Source: Dipteris shenzhenensis (lineage: Eukaryota > Polypodiophyta > Polypodiopsida > Gleicheniales). Taken from it: a stretch of DNA of 64,000 nt. The DNA lies in the NCBI GenBank assembly GCA_047967505.1, contig CM106541.1, one strand, 5' to 3'. Below are positions 10,490 through 21,559 of this stretch, one piece after another; position 1 is the stretch's first letter, and each line of letters opens with the position of its first letter. The translations under genes and the position numbers were made by a program. The notes under the pieces are model-generated. The model was not told the origin of the DNA and ran no database searches. It worked only from the letters and a program-made list of their open reading frames with translations.

Positions 10490-12829
10490 CTAATGGTCCC
10501 TTTTGGGTGATGCTTGCAAATAACAATAAAGAACATTCATCCCTTTTGTGTGAAAAAATTCACATCCCTTGGCACGAGGCTATAATTATATTGCTCTTGC
10601 ATCCGTTGTCACAATCCGAATTATTTGTCACAATCCGAATTATTTGCTACTTGTAACTAATTCCATGGCGAAGGTAAACGGCTCTAGCCAAGATGACATC
10701 CTAGTGCACTTCTTCGAATACTACTAGATCAGCTATGCTATGCGACAAGATTCTTACATCACTTTTGAACATTTGCTTCAGATCAGGGAATCTCCCTTGC
10801 TCAATGAATCAGGGAGTTATTCCTCAGTGAATTAATTAATTGCAACCTGAGACTCGTGTCCCCTCACAATGTTGAATGCTGCAGCCTGCATACAAAATTA
10901 CAAATTAAGTTTGCAAGAGTGTTGCAATATTCATGATGCTATCCTTAACTTGCGTCTCGCAATCGATTGTGTAGTCACATCCAAATCAAAAGTCTATGTC
11001 GCTCAACTTGGATCTTGAGAAAGCATGGATTGGATTAGTTACTAGATGTTCATCCTTAAGGTGATGTCCATTAAGCTTGGTTTTGGACACGAGTTCATCC
11101 ACATGACAAAAGCCCTTTTCACTAAAGCTACTTCCATAATTTCAAATTATTGCTATTCGTATGAGAGTCTCCCACTCAAGCAATCCATATGACAAGGGGT
11201 CCCATTCTTTTTGCCACTATAACAGAGGGTCCATTTGCACCCGATCGATCATCACATCAATCGAGGAAGTATTCCTAGCTTGCCACTATTGGATGGATCG
11301 TATTTCTTTGCTCAATTTTTTGTGAATGACAATTATAACATGCTACAAGCTGAAGAGGGAAACCTAGAAGTGCTCTTAGTGCTCTATGTATACTTTGCTC
11401 CAGTTCTCCACTCTAAAATTAAAAGTTCAAAGACTACTGCTCTTTAAATGGATTGGGAACACCCCCCAAAATCGACAGATCAATATGGTTTGAAGATGAT
11501 CCAAATGGGGGAAATTTGTTGATATCCATGGTGTCTGCTAGGCCTTGGGGTTCATGCAGCAATGAATGTCGTAGTACGATAATAGAGTTTAGCTAAAATT
11601 TCAAAAATCGCAACAAGAAGCTCACACTCCTTGGAAAGAATCACAGTGGTAAAGCACATGCCTTTACCTATACTGGTGTTTGCATTTATCGTCCTTCCTT
11701 TCTCCCATGGAGGGTTCTTTATACTCGAGCGATTGGCTACATATATGATTTGGTGCAATCACTGGCATGCATTTCCCTGGTAACATGCGACTATTCCAAA
11801 TTCTAGATGAGGTTTGGGAATAGAGCCATTCAAAGTCAAGTGTCATTGCCTTTGTTGTTGTGAAAAGGTACTAAAGTTGCATTTGCATCAGCCTTCTAGA
11901 TTGAGCAAGCTAGTGTACTTGGTATCAGGCACGGTGCCCTTTAATGTCAAGACATTCCAATTTATGAATTTCTAGTTTAAATTATCCAATTAGATTTTCT
12001 TAATAAATAAGTTCCCATTTCGAAAACAGTATCACCAACTGATAGTGATAGGACTCTTGCCATGAAGATTTTGCTAAACGAATGGGCTTTTGTAAACAAG
12101 TTTGCCCCATTAACCCAAGGCTTGACCGAACGATTGAACAACCATGCCTGAGCACATGATACTCTTTGAGGGATCTTCATGCACAATGGTTTTGTAGCCT
12201 AGTGATTTTGGCAACTGAATTCCATTTATTACATCGGTACTAGTTCTTCCTCAATGCTACATTTGCTAGATTCCATATTGGCTAGCCTACAAGCTAGATT
12301 ATCACTTGGCCAATTGGTCTTTATGGTTGGGTTAATCAAGAGGAAAGGACTTCTCACGATTGAATCGTAATGACTTCCTTTTAAGTTGAACTCTTGATGT
12401 TGTCAATGATATACGAGTGGTATGGAAATAATGAGTTGCCTTGGACACCATTGATGTTTAGTCTAGAAGCCTATGCTATTTGATTCCTTTCAAACAGATT
12501 GAATATTTTGATTTGGATACTTTTAACCTGAAAGTCCTTTGTGAAGAACTAGATAAGGAAATGTGCCAAAGACGTTTTGCCCATGTGCCCATTTTGCAAG
12601 GCTAATTTGGGGAACCATTATCATTTAGTTTGGGATTACACGGTTGTTCATGGGCTTTGGAGGACTATCTGGCATTGGTTGTCCTGCATCCACATCCACA
12701 TTCCTATTACGTGGAAGTTAGTTATCCTGAAAAGGACAAAGGCTAAGTAAATGATTCACATCCTATACATTCACATTCACAGCACAAAGCTATGATGTTG
12801 CTCTTGCATCCTTTCTCAGAATCCAACTT
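10490..12829 (+). pseudogene. Degenerate LINE (L1-like) reverse transcriptase, plus strand
   Basis: With frame changes, plant LINE ORF2 landmarks follow in order. An N-terminal RT segment ending in FFEYY lies at about 10660-10730; the inverted copy reads better there, with GCGGIPVDFFQYYW. A finger/palm region (GFGHEFIHMTKALF then SLPLKQSI) lies near 11085-11190. A catalytic-box equivalent reads FFVND instead of the usual F/YADD at about 11313-11330, followed by KIKSSKTTAL. A zinc-binding segment (CPFCKANLGNHYHLVWD and LWRTIWHW) lies at about 12590-12690. There are many stops and frameshifts and the endonuclease domain is missing, so it is dead. The first ~380 bases also occur at 31665-31990 in inverted orientation beside the other gene copy. 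Confidence 0.75.
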
Positions 12830-15650
12830 ATTATTATTATTATTATTTGGGTAGAAAAAGAGTGATTATATTAATTCAAAACATTTTTCTACAGCTTCAA
12901 AGCTCATCCAAAAAAGGAATGCTGTTCACATATGACCTTCCTCTTTTACTACAAGAGTGATAAGAACCAAAACCAATAGATTCCTCAATAGATATTAAGA
13001 GGAGCTTCTCAAATATGGAAAGAGAAGCTAGAGGATTCCTCCTTGGAGTCAATGGTGTGTACTGAAGCATTACTAACTTTAAAAAAATTTCAGAAACACC
13101 TTAGATAGGGTCAATAGACATCTCATCCATATCCTATAGCTGAATTGGTAGCACAACATCAGTAAGTCTTTGAATCTGAAAGGAAGGGACAGAATCAACA
13201 GAAGGTATCCAAGTGGAGAGGCAAGCAAAGGGAATCTGAGTGCAAGGGCCAAAAGTAGCAGGAGGCAACTGAGCTGAGAGGTTAACAAAAGAAGGGGGAG
13301 GCTCAGTAGAGGGGCCAACATCAGCAGAGGTAAATTGGGTTGAAGGGGTAGCAGAGGGACTCTGAGTATAAGGACATGCAATAAAAGAAGGAAACTTAGC
13401 TGAGGGGCTAGTAGAAGGAAAGGGAACCTAAGCTAAGAGGCCATCAGAAGGAGGATAAGTAGGCTTGGTAGTAGTAGAGGAAACCTGAGTTGAAGGACCA
13501 GCTGTGGTAGATCTCCTCTACATGAAGTTCGGCAACTTTGTATGATCATCAGAGATAAAATAGTAGCATTTGTGTCTAAAGATATCTGCATTCAATCTTG
13601 AGTGTTCAAGATTGTAGGCACTTATGGAGAAATCAAGGTGTCTTTTGTCTTGTCCCACCATGAAGCAAACAAGACATCAGTACAAAGCTCTTTATGATTA
13701 AACTAAAAATTATTTCTAGAGATCCAAATGAACCAAAGAGCTGCATGAGCTCTTATTAATTGGAACCAAGGCTCATGCCTTATTTTGCAAGCATCACCTA
13801 GTAGAATAGCTTTCCAATTCATAGGTTCTCCACACTCTATCTGAATAAGATTCCAAACTCTTATGGCATGAGGGAAAGCAGCAAATAAATGAAAAATATC
13901 CTCCATGGAGTCTAGATATCTCTGACACTTGCCATATCCCTTTCCTATTCTGAATCTTGTAGCATTAGTCCAAACTACTTTATGGAGAATAAGCCAAGGA
14001 AGACAAGACATCTTCTCTGGAACACTTTTAACCCATATTCTGTTAAACTTGGCATTCCAAACAACTCTATTATCTTTCAATTTCCATCTGACATTGAGGG
14101 TTCTAAAAGGATCATCCATGTCAGTAGTAGGAGTCAGTATTGGAAGTAAGAAAGAACAACCTACCCAATTGATTCTTTATGCATACACAGGACAAAGCCT
14201 CCTTTCCAGCTAATTTCTCCCTTCCATAAGTCCAACCTCCCCATGACCAGTCCTTGATTTTGATTGGTGAGGGAAAATTCCCTTCTAATTTCTTGCCATG
14301 TCTTCCATCTGAAGAGTTCTTTGTTCCATGACCACCCCCAAGATTGAATCCGTTTCTTAAAAAGACCAACTACCACAATAGACTATTCATCTATCAATAT
14401 GCATATTGTTGAAACCCATACTGAGTCAATGGCCACAAAGGCCCCTTTACCAGAGAATTGTAAAAGGCACCCCAAATATACTTCCACAAAGGGCTTCCTT
14501 TGACCTTGCAGGGTTCAAGGTTGAATATAGGTGAAGTAAGAGGATAATTTCTCCATTTGGAATTCCTGTAGGGTCTAATGAGTCTCATATTTCTCAATAA
14601 GAGTTGAGCCCAATCATCTTTTGGATGTAATAGAGCTTTGATTATCCAAATACTTGAAAGTTTTGGTAGCAGCTAAAATATCTATCACACCTAGCCCCTC
14701 TTCCTTGGGCTTAATATAGTGACTCCATCTTACCTTAAAGATTTTGTTAATTCCTCCCCACAAAAATGATCTACACAATCTGGTGAATCTGGCAACTCTT
14801 GCTTTATATGGAGACTAGCAAGAGATATAAAATATAGCTATGGGGTAAAGATAATGGCTGAGTACCAATCTCCTTCCAACCAAGTTTTCTTAGTAGCTTC
14901 TCCACTTATCCAACTTTTTCTGAAATCTCCAATCCCACCTTTGCTTCATTGTGACATCAAATCCCATTGGAATGCCCAAAAGTCTAAAGAGTGTGCCCTT
15001 TTGAATTTTAAGACATCCAATTGTTGAAGAACCCCTTGTTCCATGCCACCACTAAGAGTATCATACCTTGTTTTGGAATGGTTAGTTGAAGATCCTGAAG
15101 CTTTATAGAAAACATCAAGGCAATCCATCACACAGTTGACATCTTGCTCAGTATTTCTAAGGGTAAGTGTAGTGTCATCTGCAAACTGTTGACAGACAAG
15201 ATATTTACCATTCATAAGCTCAATCCCTTGGAGACTTCCTCTTGGATTTGGCTTCTAAGGAGCAAGCCAAGAGCATTGTTGTGCTACTATATAGAAAATA
15301 GGAGAGGAGCCAAGGGGCATCCTTGTTTTACTAATCTTTTAAAAAGGAAAGGATCACTCATCTTCCCATTGACATTAACCTTAGCTGAAGCATTGATGAG
15401 AAGGAACTTGAAATTTGAAACAAAGGAAGGACCCAGACCCATGCCTTGCAAAGATTGGATTAAAAAATCCCATTCCAATCTATCATATGTCTTATCAAAG
15501 TCAACCTTAAGAAAGAAAATATCATGTTAGTCTAGTTTCTTTATTGTATCAAGTCTTCACTATGACATGTTCTCGTTGTCCATCCATTGTCAAATAATTT
15601 GGATAGCCCATCCTATTCTAAGCTCTTGCAAGTATATGTTATCTTTGTTT
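12830..15650 (-). pseudogene. Degenerate LINE (L1-like) reverse transcriptase, minus strand
   Basis: Reading from high to low coordinates, RT motifs appear as FFLKVDFDKTYDRLEWDF (about 15460-15520), KQGCPLAPLLF (about 15290-15330) and QQFADDTTL, the catalytic FADD box (about 15165-15190). The zinc-binding RT tail follows at 13703-14119 with WLILHKVVWTN and FHLFAAFPHAIRVWN. After it comes a proline/serine/threonine-rich stretch at about 13080-13520. A TTATTATTATTATTATT run at about 12826-12846 is probably the 3' tail copied in reverse. Several stops and frameshifts are present and the endonuclease is missing. It abuts the tail of the plus-strand LINE, so the two meet end to end. Confidence 0.85.
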
Positions 15651-16090
15651 TTCTCAATTGCCTACAACTAGCAAAGAAATCAACAAAACATGGGAATGGA
15701 AGAAACACCTGAGCCTAGCATTTCTTCCACCAATACTTGGCTTCATAGCATTTCTCACATCATTGAACATCCTATTTCTATATGAATCACTAATCTCTAT
15801 GCTTAGAAGTGGCCACTTTGGACTGTCAAAAGAAGGCAACGGAAGAAATTCTAATCTTCCATACTAGCCTTCTTGATCCAGAACTACAAACATTGACTCA
15901 TAAAAGAAGGTCCCATCCTTCTTCAATTTTGATTGTGTGCAACGTTCGTACTGAAGAGTCCCTATCTTAGCATGGAGGACATGCAACACACCAGTAATGC
16001 ATGTTGCAAGCTCCCATTCTTTGTAAGTAGATGGATACAAATATGTAAAACAAATACAAGACATAAGATAGACACCAAAAAAATGCAAAT
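15651..16090 (-). pseudogene. Unidentified reading, two in-phase segments separated by a TAG
   Basis: Minus-strand frames at 15864-16088 (74 residues) and 15654-15839 (61 residues) are in the same phase and are joined across a single TAG with only a few codons between. The joined reading contains YKEWELATCITGVLHVLHAK, FFYESMFVVLDQEG, SFDSPKWPLLSIEISDSY and MFNDVRNAMKPSIGGRNA. This looks like a real protein rather than noise, but I cannot assign a family. It lies just upstream of the minus-strand LINE and does not resemble a LINE endonuclease. Confidence 0.3.
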
Positions 16091-17207
<1,117 letters not shown>

Positions 17208-17479
17208 TCCCTCTCTCTGTCCCTCCTATACTAGATAAGAGACAAATGTCGAAATAATCTTATGGCTAAAGAGAAGGAATACGAATAGCTAAAGATTCAC
17301 GAGAATTCATACAAGCTCATCACTGTAACATTATAGAGTATGAACATTAAAATAAGCTGGGGCCTAAAAAATTGTCAATCATCCATCAATGAGATAACTC
17401 CCTACATCCACATAAAAAGTAAGGAATTTGAAACATTTATTGAAAAGTATGTGTGGGTGTGCGCACATCTGTGCATGCT

Positions 17480-17644
17480 TGTGTGTGTGGGTGTGTGTGT
17501 GTGTGTGTGTGTGTTTTCAAATATTAAAGTAGCATGTGTGCATGTGTGTGTGTGTGTGTGTGATAAGTATGTGTGTATGTGTGTGAGTGCATAAATTGAG
17601 AAGTTCTTTTGTGTGTGAGTGTATTTATGTGACAAAAAGTATAA

Positions 17645-17683
<39 letters not shown>
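17480..17683. repeat. (TG)n microsatellite cluster
   Basis: TG arrays lie at about 17480-17514, 17543-17562 and 17646-17683, with interrupted TG-rich sequence between them. Alternating purine-pyrimidine DNA of this length can adopt Z-DNA. There is no gene in it. Confidence 0.95.
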
Positions 17684-17684
<1 letters not shown>

Positions 17685-17689
17685 CCCAT

Positions 17690-19362
17690 CCCCAACCCGG
17701 AGGGTAAGACCACATGGTGAGGGGAGGTAGCAATTATCTAAATAAATTAATTAGACAAATAAATAGTTTTTTATAAAAGAAATTGATTGAGTTTGAATAT
17801 ATCAATTAGGTTGTTTAAACGATAATTAAGAAAGGTTTCTTTTAAACAAAACTTAAAAAGCACAAGGTAAAGGTAGGGGCTAGAAAATTAGATAGGACCT
17901 ACAACAAATTAAAGGAAATATTGTTAGGTGAGGGGGGTAGTCCATACCCTTTTACGCTAAAACTGAGTTAAATGAGTTAAATGAGGGGTTAAGTCTACAT
18001 CCTCTTTTAAAGAAACAAATTATAAAAGCAAAAGAAATAGAAAAATTTTTAAATCTATATTATTATTAAATACTATGCAATAATAAATACTATGCATAAA
18101 GCAAATCCATAACTAATAGCCTAAGCAAGGAAGAATAAAGTAAAAAATTACAATAAATAGTTTGAATTAATGATGGAAAAAAATGGAAAGCACAAGCTCT
18201 AGGCACATTACATGAAGGAACACGAAAATATTTTAAAAGGAAATCTTGATAAATTTACGAGGGGGACTAAGCTTTAAAAGATCAATTAAAAGAACTCAAA
18301 TAAGTAAGTAATCATATATATTATCTAAAGGACAAAGAATAAATGGCTATAAGCCAGAGAGACCAAGTCACAAATGGGAAGGGTTTAAAGGTAAAAAACT
18401 AAAACAAAAATTAAGAAGGAAAAAATATAACTAATTAATTAATTAAGTCAAAAAAGAAAAATTGCAGATAAGAAGGGCTCAAAATTGAGAATGAAAACAA
18501 ATGAGGGACTAAAAAGGTCTTAAATGAAGAATTAATTAGCTATGAAAACAAATGAGTTTGCCTGCAAAGAGTTGCTGTGAATCATGAAATTCATTGCAAC
18601 TAAGTAACGTGAATCTACAAAAGAAGCATGAACTGGTTAGCATGCGAACCGCGGAATATCATGCCTACAAATAAGTCATGATGGTCGACGTGGGATGAGT
18701 TGCACAAATGTTACAATGTGAATTCTCATGTAGCTGAGACTGCAATGCATAAATGCCAGCTAAATTGCTAGCTTTTGTAGAAGCACGACTAAAATAGAGT
18801 CCATACAATTAGCTCTGTATGTCCATAGAGGAATAGGCTCTGTTGAGGGAGGTCGATTGCTAAAGGCAATGCAAATCTATCTTAGAGAAGATAATGAGCC
18901 TCAAAATCCTTAGGAACGGCCTTTTCTTTCAATTCCCTCTCCTACCTTCTCTCTGTGTTCTGTAATAGGCTACAACGCTGACTACAGTGTTGCAAAAAAC
19001 ATGATGATGTTTTATTCCATTAACAAATGAGTATTGTAGGTTTAACCATGTCTCTCCACCTCTTGCATATCATTCTCTAAAACTAGTCAGCCTCATTTTC
19101 TTCATCTAGCATTAAGCACAGTGCATCAATACGCTTTCCTACTACTGAATCTGAGTTTAGAGACTAGAGCCTCTGTTTGTAGCGTAAAGCTAAAGAAAAA
19201 CAAGACCAATGAGTTCCCACAGAGTTTAGGCTGAGCAAAAATCCTCATCAGCATCCTCATGTAGTTTCTTAGAGTGCGATATAGAATTTTTGTTAGAGGG
19301 AGATACGGGATTCAAGCCTAAAGAGGCCCCTGCACCCATTGCCCAAGTCATGGATAGATTAA
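17690..19362. other. AT-rich intergenic DNA
   Basis: About 1.7 kb is rich in A, with many short TAAATTAATTAA-like runs and no open frame of note on either strand. I see no RNA gene, repeat match or element boundary. Confidence 0.5.
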
Positions 19363-19719
19363 ATGGTCCTGCCTGCTACAGCTATCTACTATGATGAGAA
19401 AGTTGATGATGCAGCTCAATTTGCCATTTGGGCAAAAGATCTCAAAGACAAGGAGCTCAAATTGAAGAAGGCCAAGAATAAGCTTGACTACGAGGAAAAG
19501 GAGCCTAAAGGGAGGAACCATCCCCCTTCAGGAAAGGAGCAAGATGGGCCAAGCCTACAACTAGGAAGCTCAAATCAAGAAAAGAGAAAGCAACATGAAG
19601 GGAGGGGCCGGGCCCCTACAGGAAGGAACCATCCCCATTCTGGAAAGGAGCAAGGAGGGCTAAGCTGCAATCAAGGAGCTCAACAAGAAGTCCTAGGCTT
19701 GAGATGTAATCTGAAGTAA
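19363..19719 (+). CDS. Unrecognised hydrophilic frame with an internal repeat
   Basis: A frame of 118 residues begins MVLPATAIYYDEKVDDAAQF, continues with a lysine-rich helical stretch (KDLKDKELKLKKAKNKLDYE), and then carries two copies of a GRNHPxSGKEQxG segment. The DNA of that segment is itself duplicated (GGAACCATCCCC, GGAAAGGAGCAAG). The start resembles a gag or zinc-finger-type host protein linker but no family is clear. It is probably a retroelement gag remnant or a chance frame. Confidence 0.2.
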   Translation: MVLPATAIYYDEKVDDAAQFAIWAKDLKDKELKLKKAKNKLDYEEKEPKGRNHPPSGKEQDGPSLQLGSSNQEKRKQHEGRGRAPTGRNHPHSGKEQGGLSCNQGAQQEVLGLRCNLK

Positions 19720-19863
19720 AGGAGTCTTGGAGATTGTAATCTATGTACACTCTGTGTGTAATCTATTGAATTGTTAATCTTCTCTAGAGTTTACTTGGGC
19801 AATGTTTTCTCAGCTATGTGACTAGATAGTGTCCTTTGATTCATACCAGCATGGTGATAATAA

Positions 19864-20036
19864 CGAGACGAAAGATTTTGATTTGACAAGTAATGTGAGA
19901 TGAAAGATTTCAATTAGATCACTAATGTTTGACTAAAAGATTTCGATGAGTGAACTAATGTGAGACAAAAGATTTTAATTAGAAAACTAATGTGAGATGA
20001 AAGATTTTGATTAGACAACTAACACAAGACTGAAGA
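19864..20036 (+). repeat. Minisatellite, about five 32-33 bp units
   Basis: A unit close to TGAGATGAAAGATTTTGATT followed by AGAAAACTAATG repeats five times with point changes. No gene overlaps it. Confidence 0.8.
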
Positions 20037-20336
20037 ATAAGAAGGTCGGGCTCAATGAACTCTCTCCCTATTTAAGTGCAGTGTAGACATAACTAGCCCA
20101 TTACAAAATCTAACCCCAAAACTGTGTTCACCGATCTAAACTCTGTACACCGAAAAGACTTTGGAATGCTTTTGTTCTATCTGAAAACGATGTTGGATGA
20201 CACCCTCACAGAAACAGACTCGAAGGAGGAGGAGGAAATAGCTACAAGGAGGACATGCTTCGATGGTGGGTGTATTACTTAGACTTGGCACTGACGGTGA
20301 ATATTAATTTCCCTGGCTATTGTTTTTCCTGCTCCT

Positions 20337-20515
20337 TTAAGGTACTTGTCAAGCTCATGATGTAGGTTCTTTTGGCAAGACATGATAGAGGCTCGAAGAT
20401 GTATAGAGCACAAGAACATGACAAAGATACTTGTCAAGCTCATGATGTAGGTTCTTTTGACAGGACATGATAGAGGCTCAAAGATGTATAGAGTGCAAAG
20501 AACAGGATGAAGAGG
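20337..20515 (+). repeat. Direct tandem duplication, period 85 bp
   Basis: TACTTGTCAAGCTCATGATG followed by TAGGTTCTTTTG and GACATGATAGAGGCTC occurs at 20343 and again at 20428. The second unit runs into an open frame at 20467-20691 with no known motif (contains CIECKEQDEEDP). Confidence 0.8.
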
Positions 20516-20870
20516 ACCCCCTGCGAAAGGAGGAGTTATTATGGGCATATAAGTCAATAGAGTCAAGTAAGCAGTGTGTAATTCAAGTGTGTGAAAAGGT
20601 CTGCCATTGTGCAACAAGCTGGCCTCAAGAGCTGGGAGATGCTTGCTATAGAGAGGTTGTTAAGATAGTTGGGAGTCTAGAATTTCCTTGAAAAATCAAA
20701 ATGTCATTATGTTTTGAAATAATAAAAATCTTGCAGACATTTCTTAAACTTGTGGATATTCTCATGGGGCTCGTAATACCTGATTTTGTATCAACCTACT
20801 TCCATGTTAGTACTTGAATGTTTTAAGTAGCTTGCTAGTTGAAATCCGATGGTTAACTATAACCAGTCCA
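20516..20870. other. Intergenic DNA with an unassigned 74-residue frame
   Basis: The plus frame ending at 20691 has cysteines (CIECKE, VCEKVCHCAT) but I recognise no fold. The rest is AT-rich. Confidence 0.3.
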
Positions 20871-21490
20871 AAGGGCATTAGCATTGTGCAACAAATTTTA
20901 GCACAGCACAGCAGTAGTGTAAGGGTAGCATGGTAGTAGTACAGGATAAGTCATCGGCAGTGTGGTGGTTGTTGGTAGCACTAGGATATGAACAGCCACC
21001 AACACGGTGGTTTGCTTCTATTATTACAAGATGAATGGATTCGTTATGGGAAACCAGCCGCCGGTGGTTGTTGGGATATTCTAAAAGAAAGCATGGGATG
21101 AGATCTGATGGCGGTGTTAACAAAATGATAAACAGTCTAAAGGGCACTATTTTAGTATAGCACTGTGCAACAAATTTTAGGATAGCATCGCAATAGTGTA
21201 GGGATAGCATGGTAGCAGTATAAGATTAGTGTAGGATAAGTTATCGCTAGTGTTGTGGTTGGTTTGCACTAGGATATTAACAGCCACCACCAGCACGGTG
21301 GTTTGCTTTTATTATTACAAGATGAATAGACTTGTAGGATGTGTGGATTCATTATGGAAAACCAGCGCAGTGGTTGTTGGGATACACTAAAAACAAGCAT
21401 GGGTTTTACCGTTTGGGATTTATAAAAATATTTAATAAAACTAGCACAGTGGTTGTTTGGGATATACTAAAAAGAAGCAGTCTCAATACA
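20870..21490 (+). repeat. Tandem repeat of about 290 bp, two and a half units
   Basis: The first unit starts near 20872 and the second near 21158. Both contain TGTGCAACAAATTTTAG, AGGGTAGCATGGTAG-like, ACAGCCACCA, CACGGTGGTTTGCTT, TATTATTACAAGATGAAT and GTGGTTGTTGGGATA. A further partial unit follows to about 21480. GTGG/CCAC sequences give local hairpins. Confidence 0.75.
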
Positions 21491-21559
21491 AATTCCATTT
21501 TGTAGGACAAGTGGACATATTGTTTCCCTACAATGAGACCATACATTTTCTTAGTATTA

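Noticed and set aside
17402-17733. His/Thr-rich minus-strand frames
   Set aside because: They come from the TG microsatellite.
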